Source: CBDDKZ01 sp965230415
GTDB lineage: Bacteria > Bacteroidota > Bacteroidia > Cytophagales > JAAEPT01
Assembly (NCBI GenBank): GCA_965230415.1
Contig: CBDDKZ010000005.1
Location: 186,001-250,000, forward strand
Direction: 5' to 3'
DNA length: 64,000 nt
The position numbers were made by a program, and so were the translations under genes. The notes beneath the pieces are model-generated. The model was not told where the DNA came from. It searched no databases and saw nothing but the letters and a program-made list of their open reading frames with translations. Positions 51,680-61,200 of the stretch are shown here, in pieces (positions within the stretch are counted from its first letter, which is position 1; each line of letters begins with the position of its first letter).

Positions 51680-52723
51680 CTAGATACGAGGAGTGGCAAA
51701 ATGCTTAGGCTTCCTATTTTCAACCTTCCTCAAAGTCAAAGACACCTCCCAGGCTCCCCTCCCCCTTGTGGCGAAGCGAAGTGAAGAAGTATTATAATCG
51801 TAACTGAAACCTAAGGTATATATTTTATTGTGCAAACCTACTGAAGCAATAAAAGCATCTCCGTAGCGGTACCAGGCTCCAACAATCAGGTCTGTCTTTT
51901 TAAATAATTCGTTTGCTGAATTAAGAACCCGGTAATTCCAGTACATTCCCAAGTTCATTTGATACACTTCATTTTGGGTCAAAAACAAGACGTTAGGCGA
52001 CAAGCGCATTTTACGATTCAGAACGTACTTAACTCCTCCGTGCGCTTTAATCGACACAGGTAATTTGCTCTCCATATCTTGAACAAACGATTCATCGGGC
52101 TGATTCATGTGATAAGCGGAGACTCCGGCAAATGCACTAATTTTTTTCGCATTAAATTCTTCTTGTATATTGTAATAATATACCGCACCCGCAGCAATAT
52201 CGGGATAAATTCTATTTTGCCCTAACTGTGTCTCCCCTGGTATATGCGTTGCGTCAAAACCTATAAAAGGATTATACTGCTCTCCCCATTCCAGATTCGT
52301 ATAATCTACGTTCTTTTGCACTATACCTCCCTGTATTCCAAAGGAAATTATGTGTTCGTCGTTTCTTGTTAGTTGCAAATTGTAAGCAGCATTTATATTT
52401 ATTCCGAGTGTCTTAAAATTCCCATCTCCTGCTCTGTCATTGTACATTGACAACCCCAGACCTCCGATATGGGTTTCTGTAAGTCCATCTCTGTATAATG
52501 GTTTAACAAAACTCATTTGGTTGGTTACATAGGGCAGAACGATACTTTTCCACTGAGATCTATAGTTAGAACTAAACGAGAGGTTGGTATTACTTCCTGC
52601 AAACGCCGGATTCAAATAAAGAGACGAGGCATAAAACTGAGAGAATACCGCATCTTGTGATTTTGCGTGAGGAACAGCAAACACCACTATAAAGAGCGAT
52701 ATAATTAAGCTTATTTGTTTCAT
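51680..52723 (-). CDS. PorP/SprF-family T9SS outer-membrane protein
   Basis: A 347-residue outer-membrane beta-barrel-type protein. The signal peptide ends near HAKSQ; FSQFYASSLYLNPAFAGSN, SSNYRSQWKSI and HIGGLGLSMYNDRAGDGNF are the family hallmarks, and many alternating hydrophobic strands follow. In Flavobacterium johnsoniae, SprF is needed to display the giant adhesin SprB and its gene lies directly downstream of sprB. Here the same arrangement occurs: the gene starts four bases after the stop of a giant adhesin. Inference: a dedicated SprF-type partner for that adhesin. Confidence 0.93.
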   Translation of the reverse strand: MKQISLIISLFIVVFAVPHAKSQDAVFSQFYASSLYLNPAFAGSNTNLSFSSNYRSQWKSIVLPYVTNQMSFVKPLYRDGLTETHIGGLGLSMYNDRAGDGNFKTLGININAAYNLQLTRNDEHIISFGIQGGIVQKNVDYTNLEWGEQYNPFIGFDATHIPGETQLGQNRIYPDIAAGAVYYYNIQEEFNAKKISAFAGVSAYHMNQPDESFVQDMESKLPVSIKAHGGVKYVLNRKMRLSPNVLFLTQNEVYQMNLGMYWNYRVLNSANELFKKTDLIVGAWYRYGDAFIASVGLHNKIYTLGFSYDYNTSSLRFATRGRGAWEVSLTLRKVENRKPKHFATPRI

Positions 52724-52727
52724 CTAA

Positions 52728-55700
52728 TTACTTCATCATCGTTATAGATCCAACTTTGTCTATTACCGTTCCGTCTATAAAAGAAGCCTTCAGGGTGTAA
52801 GTATATACCCCCATTTCCAAGACACCTCCGCTTCCCATATATGTTCCATTCCATCCGAAACTAATCATATCGCTAAGACTTAATGACTCATATACAATTC
52901 CTCCCCATCTGTTATAAACAATAAACTCAAATTCGTCGGCATTTATATTGACGCCAAATACTTTTAGGGTTTGATTGTCCTCGTGAAGGGCATTAGGAGA
53001 AAATACGTTTGGAACGAATAAAATGTTTGTACCTAAAACGGTAATTTGAATTGTTTCAGCATCTGTACAACCCGCCACAGAGTCGGTAACCGTTAGTACC
53101 GCATCATAAATACCATTTTCTGAGTAAGTAACTCCGTGAGGTCCAATCCCGGTGAAATTAACCACACTATCGACACCATAAGCAATCGACCAATTATAGT
53201 TTAGGTTATTACCGGAAGAATTTTGGCTAAAGCTTATTGTCTGTCCTAAACTTGCTTGATTATCACTGGCGTTGATAACAGCATCTGGTACCGGGGCTAC
53301 GTCCACATTAATCGAGTCGGAACTGGATCCGCATAATGTCACATAATTAATGTAAAACTTTATCTGGCTATCGGCTACATCCGGCGTATAGGTCGTTGAC
53401 GCCGCAGTAGTATCATCTATTGTACCCAGACCATCATGGTGCCATGTTATTGTACCTGAATTGAGGGGCGATATATTTGCTGCTAAATGGTAAGTAGTAT
53501 CGGCACAGAAAATTGCTATAGTGTTATTTATAGCCACAGAAGGGCTTGATCCGCTTATTACAAGTGTAGAATCGCTATTGCTACATAATCTGTTATCTGT
53601 AACTACCATCACATGTATGCCTTCATTGTTTACCGTATAGCTTGCATTATTCTCTCCTACCAATAAGGTATCATTGCGATACCACTGAAATATGGTACCA
53701 GGGAGATAGTTAATAGTTGTATCGGGTAAAACAAGTACTTCTCCGTTACACCAGAAAGTTGAATCAGCCAATATCACATCCGGCATAGCATTGACGGTGA
53801 TGTTAATGCTATCTGTCTTTGTACAAGTTGGCACATCCAGGTCTGCCGCTACTAAATGTAATGTATAAACACTATCTGCTGATATCGTATTAAATAAAGG
53901 ATTAAATGCCGTATTACTCGATAATGTTCCACCTGAAGTTGACCAGGTAGTACTGAAGTTACTGTTATCTCCATCAAATGCACTAACTATTGGGTTTGCG
54001 CCCAGTGTTAGCGGTAAGTCGTTAGCACATATGCTTGTATCGGACCCAATAGTTATATTAAACTCATAATTCCTGTAAAGAAGACGTATTTCATCAAAAG
54101 AGGTACTGCCTATGCAACCAGCGGAATCTGAAACTGTCAATTGATAAACTGTTGGCACCGCAATTCCCTGAGCTGCCGGATTAACTAATACAGTATCTGC
54201 ATCTGCAATCGGAGCTTCCAGTGGATTTGAAGTTGACCATTGATAAGTGAATGGCTGGATGCCTCCGTTTACAATAGCATTTAAGGTAAATAGGGAATCC
54301 TCAAAACATAAAGTCGTATCCGTTCCTCCAATTGCTACGTCGAGCTGAATGATTTTAACATCTTTACTATCAGATGCGGTACAACCGGTTAATGAGTCTA
54401 TGATTACAACCTGGTATAATGTATCTCCAAGAGAGCTAAGGTTTACTGTATTTGACTGTTGAAATCCGCTACCAAAATCGTAAGCAATAGTTCCGCTAGC
54501 CAGGCTATCTGAAGCAGTAAGTACTACAGTCGAATTAGAACAAGTGCTATCCAGATTCGAATTCAAGGCCACAAATAGCTGGCTCATTCGTATTAAAATA
54601 CTGTCAGAGTCGCTACACCCGAATGGGTCACTCACTTGCAAATGTACATAGCCCGAATCGGGGAAGGTGGTTCCCGTAACTGCCACGTCTGGAGTGTTAG
54701 TGGCACCCTGAATCAACAATTGACTTCCTGGCAGAATTTGCCAATTATATGTAAATGGAGCCAGCCCACCTAATACTGTACTGCTTACCGAATCTACAGA
54801 ACCTATACATGCATATTGGTCGGAATTAAGCGTGACATCCATAGGAGCACTCCAAAATATAGTCACACTATCACGGCCAAAACACCCGATAGCATCTTCC
54901 ACCACTAATTCCAGCAATGAATATGTACCAACGGTACCATTATTAAGTGTGACGGCCACATTGGTATCATTTCCTGTTAAACCATTGGCATCACCTGATA
55001 ATTGCGTCCAGTCGTAAAGATACGGTGTACCAGCACTAAATTGCGCCCCTCCACTGGAATTAAGTGCGTTAAGATTTATACTTGTTCCCTGGCAGACCCC
55101 TAAAGTATCCGGGTCTGTGATAGCCCCAATTAATGCTTTAAGATCATGAACTACTACATCTACCGAATCGCTTGCCTGGCAGCCTGTTAATGAATCCAAT
55201 ATAGTTACACTGAAAGTGGTATCGAGCAATGTGTTTAATATAACAGTATCCGATGACTGGAATCCCAACCCAAAGTCATAAGCAACACCTCCCAGTGATA
55301 AACTATCTCTGGCAGTAAGCATTACATCGGCCAACGCACAAACCGTATCAATATTTGAAGTAACAAAGGCAAAGAGTTCAACTACATCCAAATTCACAGA
55401 AGCACTACCCGAACACCCAAAAGCATCTGATACGGCGAGTACAATTGTAGAAGTGTTTGGAGTAGCTGTTCCTCGTACTACTATTTCGGTAGTGTCATTG
55501 GCCCCAACAATATTCAACGCACTTCCTCCCTGCACGGTCCACAGGTAAGTATAAGCCGGGCTTCCTCCACTCACCGTACTTCTCAATGTGTCATTAGATG
55601 ACAAACAGGCATAATTATCTGTAGCTATTGAGACAGATAAAGAATCGTTCCAAAATACTACTGTTGTATCGTAATCCACACAACCTGCTCCATCGGTAAT

Positions 55701-58190
55701 TTCGAGCACAATAACAGAATTTGTACCAATAGTACCGCCACTAACTACTGCGGTCATATTAGTATCATTCCCGTTTAATCCTGAGGCATCGCCTACTACT
55801 TGAGTCCAGCTATATTTATATGGATTACCGGATGGGAATGTGCTTCCGCCATTTGAGTTAATTGCCGTAAGGTTTAAGTTATTCCCTAAACAAACGCCCT
55901 GTGTATCTGCATCGGCCACATTTCCAATAATTGCATTCAAATCACTCGTTGTTACATTAATAGAATCGCCGGCGGTACAACTACTGACTGAATCATATAC
56001 TGTAAGGTGGTATGTCGTATCGTTGAAAGACGAAAGTATGATTGTATTCGAGGCTTGAAACCCGAAACCGAAATCGTACGCAACCCCACCAACCGCCAGG
56101 CTGTCACGTGCTGTTAAAGTGATCGATGTACCCGGGCATATAGAATCTGCACTGCTGCTAATAAAGGCATAGAGTTCGGATACATTAATTGATGTATTTT
56201 CAATAAGCACACAACTTCTGCTATCCGTAACCTGTAAGCTTATAAGTGCATTTGATGCCGCACTATTACCGGAAATAACAAGGTCATTCTGATTTATAGG
56301 ACCGTTGAAGTTTACTGCTCCGGCACTGTTATTTATCCACGATAACAAATAACCAGGGCTTCCACCAGACACCTGAGCCTGGATGGTATCGAAATCTCCT
56401 AGGCAAACATAATTATCATTAACAAAGCTCACTGCTATTGAATCGTTCCAGAAAAGCACCAAAGTATCGCTGGTATTACACCCGATAGCATCTTCAATGC
56501 GTAATTCTATCATGGAATAAGTACCAGGAGTTCCTCCTGAAATACTCGCACTAACATTGGTATCTGCAACGCCAAACGGAACAGCATCTCCGACTAATTG
56601 TGTCCATGTGTAACGATAGCTATTCCCGACGCCAAATGGAGTTCCTCCTGAAGAATTAGCGGCGCTCAAATTGAAAGGGCTACCAAAACAACTTGTCAGG
56701 GAATCGGAATCTGTCGTATTTCCAATTACAGCATTAATATCTCTTACTGTAACACTTACAGAATCGGTGAAAGTACATCCCGACCGAAGATCTGTAACAT
56801 CGACAACATATGTAGTACTAACTAATGTTGTTGTAGATGGATTTGCAGAAGTAGCTGTATCTACCGCTCCAACAGGGGTCCAGCTGTAGGCATAATTTCC
56901 GGTACCACCCTCCAGCACCTGAACGCTCAACTCAGCAGATTCACCCGGACATATTGAGCTGGCGTTTGTTAATGCGTCGATTTGAAAATCCAAACCTATT
57001 ACAGCAACCGTATCACGTGCATCACAACCTACACTGTCTTGCACATCAATGGTTATTAAAGAAGTATCATGATCGCTTATAGCGTTGAAATCTACCAACA
57101 AGAAACTTGTGTCTATAGGTGATAAAATTTGCGTATTCCCTGACAGTAAACTCCAGTTATATACAAATGGTGCCGTTCCTCCTAATACTGCATCTATAAT
57201 TAAAGAATCGGATGAAGTTCCACAGAGTAATAAGGTATCGGCCCTCATTTGCAGCACCGAATAGTTGGTCCAATCTACCGTAGTAGTGTCGCTGTCGGTA
57301 CAGCCCAAAGAATCGGTAACTGTTAATGAGACAATTGTTTGTTGTCCAATTGTCCCGCCAGTTATGCGTGCTTGTTGCAGATTCAAATCTGTAACAATTA
57401 TATCACCTCCGTCTCCTCCCAATCTTTGCCATTGATATACGTGCGGATCTCCAACTGTAAATGTTACAGAACCCAATGACCCACTCGCATCCATGGAAAT
57501 AGTATCAGAAGAGCACAGCACATAAGGACCACCGGCATCGGCTACCGCCGGATTCACGTTTATGACAAATGAACTCGTGTCTGTACAGGAAGTGGTGCTA
57601 TCAGTAAGTACTACACTGTAGGTATTGGTTACCAATGGCGCTACGATTGGATTTAGTACATCTGTCGCTGACAAATCATCTCCATCTATCCAATCGATGC
57701 CAAAAGTACCGCTTACACCCTGCAAAGAGGAAGTAATGTTATTTGCAATTCCTACACACATCACCTCATGTAATGGACTTGAATTGATTTCGACATGGTC
57801 AATTTGAACAAAGATGGAATCGGAGCCTGTACATAACAGACTATCGGTAATAGAAACTGTCAGCATACCACTCGACGCCGCTGTGGTATCTGAAGGCATG
57901 ACATTCACATTTTGTTGATTAGCATTGCTTAGATTAATAAAGGCCGGATTTGCTGACCAATTATACTGATAAGGGCTAAAACCACCTGTCGGATTAGACA
58001 TAACGGACCCTGAAACAGGTGTATTACTGCATATAAACAGACTATCGGGAATAAACACATTGCTTATTGGATCACCCATCAAGACATTTGCAGTATCGTA
58101 AGCCAAGCAACCCAGCGAGTCACTAACTTCGAGCACATAGGTATTGATACCCGTATTGTCAGGTGTAGATGTAATAATGGAAGTTACCAA
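52728..58190 (-). CDS. C-terminal half of a giant SprB-like T9SS adhesin (after a frame break)
   Basis: Frame with 1820 codons from a TTG at 58190, but open back to 58253 and clearly continuing the protein encoded upstream in another frame; the TTG is unlikely to be a true start. It contains PKD/Ig-like modules, including three tandem 266-residue units, with recurring GGxAYDFGxGFQ, DxxGC and WTQLxGD motifs. The last about 90 residues (LFVPNVFSPNALHEDNQTLKVFG, then VYNRWGGIVYES and GVLEMGVYTYTLKASF) are the type B T9SS sorting domain. With the upstream part, the protein exceeds 3700 residues. Expected function: surface adhesin moved by the gliding machinery. The sprF-like gene four bases downstream supports this. 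Whether the break is natural is open. Confidence 0.85.
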   Translation of the reverse strand: MVTSIITSTPDNTGINTYVLEVSDSLGCLAYDTANVLMGDPISNVFIPDSLFICSNTPVSGSVMSNPTGGFSPYQYNWSANPAFINLSNANQQNVNVMPSDTTAASSGMLTVSITDSLLCTGSDSIFVQIDHVEINSSPLHEVMCVGIANNITSSLQGVSGTFGIDWIDGDDLSATDVLNPIVAPLVTNTYSVVLTDSTTSCTDTSSFVINVNPAVADAGGPYVLCSSDTISMDASGSLGSVTFTVGDPHVYQWQRLGGDGGDIIVTDLNLQQARITGGTIGQQTIVSLTVTDSLGCTDSDTTTVDWTNYSVLQMRADTLLLCGTSSDSLIIDAVLGGTAPFVYNWSLLSGNTQILSPIDTSFLLVDFNAISDHDTSLITIDVQDSVGCDARDTVAVIGLDFQIDALTNASSICPGESAELSVQVLEGGTGNYAYSWTPVGAVDTATSANPSTTTLVSTTYVVDVTDLRSGCTFTDSVSVTVRDINAVIGNTTDSDSLTSCFGSPFNLSAANSSGGTPFGVGNSYRYTWTQLVGDAVPFGVADTNVSASISGGTPGTYSMIELRIEDAIGCNTSDTLVLFWNDSIAVSFVNDNYVCLGDFDTIQAQVSGGSPGYLLSWINNSAGAVNFNGPINQNDLVISGNSAASNALISLQVTDSRSCVLIENTSINVSELYAFISSSADSICPGTSITLTARDSLAVGGVAYDFGFGFQASNTIILSSFNDTTYHLTVYDSVSSCTAGDSINVTTSDLNAIIGNVADADTQGVCLGNNLNLTAINSNGGSTFPSGNPYKYSWTQVVGDASGLNGNDTNMTAVVSGGTIGTNSVIVLEITDGAGCVDYDTTVVFWNDSLSVSIATDNYACLSSNDTLRSTVSGGSPAYTYLWTVQGGSALNIVGANDTTEIVVRGTATPNTSTIVLAVSDAFGCSGSASVNLDVVELFAFVTSNIDTVCALADVMLTARDSLSLGGVAYDFGLGFQSSDTVILNTLLDTTFSVTILDSLTGCQASDSVDVVVHDLKALIGAITDPDTLGVCQGTSINLNALNSSGGAQFSAGTPYLYDWTQLSGDANGLTGNDTNVAVTLNNGTVGTYSLLELVVEDAIGCFGRDSVTIFWSAPMDVTLNSDQYACIGSVDSVSSTVLGGLAPFTYNWQILPGSQLLIQGATNTPDVAVTGTTFPDSGYVHLQVSDPFGCSDSDSILIRMSQLFVALNSNLDSTCSNSTVVLTASDSLASGTIAYDFGSGFQQSNTVNLSSLGDTLYQVVIIDSLTGCTASDSKDVKIIQLDVAIGGTDTTLCFEDSLFTLNAIVNGGIQPFTYQWSTSNPLEAPIADADTVLVNPAAQGIAVPTVYQLTVSDSAGCIGSTSFDEIRLLYRNYEFNITIGSDTSICANDLPLTLGANPIVSAFDGDNSNFSTTWSTSGGTLSSNTAFNPLFNTISADSVYTLHLVAADLDVPTCTKTDSINITVNAMPDVILADSTFWCNGEVLVLPDTTINYLPGTIFQWYRNDTLLVGENNASYTVNNEGIHVMVVTDNRLCSNSDSTLVISGSSPSVAINNTIAIFCADTTYHLAANISPLNSGTITWHHDGLGTIDDTTAASTTYTPDVADSQIKFYINYVTLCGSSSDSINVDVAPVPDAVINASDNQASLGQTISFSQNSSGNNLNYNWSIAYGVDSVVNFTGIGPHGVTYSENGIYDAVLTVTDSVAGCTDAETIQITVLGTNILFVPNVFSPNALHEDNQTLKVFGVNINADEFEFIVYNRWGGIVYESLSLSDMISFGWNGTYMGSGGVLEMGVYTYTLKASFIDGTVIDKVGSITMMK
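54333..56726 (-). repeat. Three tandem 798-bp units in the giant adhesin
   Basis: Units at 56726-55929, 55928-55131 and 55130-54333 each span exactly 798 bp (266 codons), beginning at the equivalent IG residue pair (IGN, IGN, IGA) and ending before the next IG. Each holds three Ig/PKD-like modules in the same order. Protein similarity is obvious, DNA similarity moderate, so they are old duplications that have kept length. A diverged fourth, slightly shorter copy precedes them (to about 57520). Confidence 0.85.
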
Positions 58191-58240
58191 ATCTGGTATT
58201 ACCGGTCCGGGGGCAGCTGTAGTATCCCAGGAATAAGCTG

Positions 58241-58256
58241 CTAAACTTCTGAGCTA
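58241..58256 (-). other. Frame break in the giant adhesin gene
   Basis: The first frame ends at TAG 58243-58241 and the second frame is open only from 58253 downward (its upstream stop TAG is at 58256-58254). The shift therefore falls within about 10 bases. Reading GAA GTT T TAG as GAA GTT TTA GCA with one more T gives EVLAAYSW and restores the Ig fold. No canonical slippery heptamer for programmed -1 frameshifting is present. Confidence 0.8.
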
Positions 58257-61200
58257 AATGAGCCGGTTCCGTCCAACTGCACCTGATCCCCAAAACAAAT
58301 AGTATCTGCACTTACAGCAATCGTTGCTTGTATATTAACGTCTTTAACTTCAACAGCTATTGTTGTATCACAGGAAGGGTTTATGACTGTTGCAAGGTAT
58401 GTACCGACATTAGCCCCTGAAATATCAAATAAAGTATCTGCAATCATACCGGAGGACAATACGACGGTATCATTTAAAACCGTATCAATATAGCTCCAGA
58501 CCACGCTATCGAGAACGCTCATCCCTACTGCATATAGATTGATGGAATCATAAGAACAAATGGTAGTGTCGGGTATAAGGCTTGCAAATTGCGGATTGGG
58601 AAGTTCAGTAACATAAATGGAGTCTGATGTAGAACAACCTGTTGTTCCATCAACAAATGTTACTGAATAGTTTCCGGGAGAATTGGCATAAACAGAAGTT
58701 GTATTGGCACCATTGGACCATGTAAATGTACCACCATTACCTTGAACTAAGCTGACATCCAGTTGTGCAGAATCTCCTACGCAATAAAACACCTCCGAGC
58801 TGTCTTCTATAAATTTAATTTTGTGATTATTGGCATCGGCGACATATAGCCCTCCATTCCTGGTATCGAAGTGGACTCCCGATGGCAGGTTAAACAGTGC
58901 CTGTGAGCCAAAGCCGTCCTGATCTCCTGTATTACCCGATGATCCGGCTACATGATTGCTCAATTGATCACCACTATTGATGCTCAATAATGTATTTAAA
59001 TCACTTGTAGCCCATACGCTGGCATGGTTATCTGTTGTCAAAGCGTTTAGATGACCGAAAGAAACATTATTATTCTGTAAAGAATAAGTACTCACTTGAT
59101 TGGTATGTAAATCTATTTTTCTAACTCGAGGTGACGAACCGGAAGCATTAGCTGCAATGTACAAATCTCCATTAGGATCGATGGCTAGAGCTCCGGGATG
59201 ATTAAAAGTTGCGGTATTGAAATCGCCATCTACATATGTCCCGCTAAACACTCCTCCGGAATAAACACCAATTGTTGACACCAACATTGTTTTAGGGTCT
59301 ATCATTCTCACCACGTGATTATCCGCATCGGCCACATAAACTCGATTATTTTCGTCTACAGCTATACCGGCAGGATTATTGAATCTGGCACTTATAGCCG
59401 GCCCGTCATTATAAGCAGCGGTACCATCGCCAGCATAATCACTTACTGTACCGGTTGTAGAAACCACTACTATTTTGCTTGGCGCTTCCTGAGCAACAAA
59501 TAGTCGATTGTTTTTATCGATAGCCAGTGCGTTTGGATTACCCGTTAGCGTTGCAAATGTGGTAACAACACCTGTTCCCGCCGCTATTCTGCGAATAGCA
59601 TTATTTTGATGATCAGCCACAAACAAGTTTCCGGCATCGTCCATTGTTAAATCCTTGGGCCTGTTAAATTGTGCTAAAACCGGATCTACATTATTGGAAA
59701 ACCCTGCTGAACTTCCCGCAATAGATTCCACGTATTTTCTGCTTCCGGAATTAATGGAGATAAGAGGTTCCAGGTTTACGCTGACATCAATAGAGTCTGT
59801 ATATACACAATTATTCACGGTTAATACTTCCACGCTGTAGACACCTCCTTCACATACCTGCAAACTACTGTTTGTCGAGCTATCACTCCATAAAAACGTA
59901 CTATATTCCGGATTAGCGGAAGGGTCGGCATCTATGGTTATACAATCGTCATAACAAATTGTCTGATCTGTACCAAGGTCCAAATCGTCGATATAATACT
60001 GCACCGTAATTGTATCGAAATTCGCACATGTAGTCGCAACTTCCCTTAGGAATAATACAAATGTTGTTTCCTCATTACTTACAAGCAAGGAATCGTCAAT
60101 TTCAATAATGGATGGATCGCCCAGCCTTTTCCACTGATACAAAAATCCTGTCGTGTGCGGATTCCCCAATAGGGTTAGCGTATCTCCTCTACAATATGAA
60201 ATACTATCTGGGCCTATACCTGTATTATTAATAGCAGTATCTATCGTTACAATTGGTAAGGGGTTCACATTTACATTGATGCTATCATAAGCAAAACAAC
60301 CATTTGCATCTGTGTATTCTAAATAATAACGACCTGAATCGGCTACGGTAACACTTTGTAAGTTTGATGAAAATGCATTTGGTCCGGACCATAAATAAGA
60401 TGATCCACTTGTTGACTGAAGTTCTGACGATGAGTTTTCACAAATAACCACGTATGAAGAGTCTTTTAGAACGCGAATACTACCATTGACCTGGTCTGCT
60501 AAATAAATGTGATGGTTACTCGATATTGTCATTCCCATCGGGGTATTAAACCGCGCGGTATCAGATCGGCCATCAGTGGTACCTGGTGTTATATTTTGTC
60601 CGGCGAAATTCACTGTTGTGGCGGACCCGGAAGATAACATCAATTGCTGACGATTATTAGCCGCAAAGACAAATTCCAATTCATCGTTTAGTGCTGTTAT
60701 TCCGTTTACCGGGCCTGTAAATGACACCCCTCCAGTAGGACCGTTATCGAACGAATTAACTATCCCTGCCACTAAGTCTATACTTCTTAAGACACTATTC
60801 TGACCAACCATCAAAAGTCCCGATTTGTGAAAATAGAGAAAGCCCGGTTCATCAAAAGTAGCTGTCACCACAGGTCCGTCTATGGTACTTCCTGCATCCA
60901 CAACTCCGATGGTGTGCACCTGTTGTGAATAGGGTTCAATCCAACGAATAACATCGTTTCCTTTGTCTGCGACGTACAAATATCCATTTGCTGCAAATGT
61001 GATATCGGAAGGTGTATTAAACCTGCAGGAATCCACATGACCATCCATGTGATTAGGCAATGTAACATAAAACTGACCCGCATAGGTAGAGACTACGCCT
61101 GCCGTTGATATTCTCCTAATCAGGTTATTCCCGGCATCGGCAATATATAAATTCCCATCGTTATCTAAAGCCAGCCCCATCGGTCTGTCGAACAAAGCAT

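Noticed and set aside
58241..58256. Programmed -1 ribosomal frameshift in the giant adhesin
   Set aside because: The 10-base window has no X XXY YYZ slippery heptamer and such frameshifting is not known for this class of adhesin; a one-base error or mutation explains it more simply.
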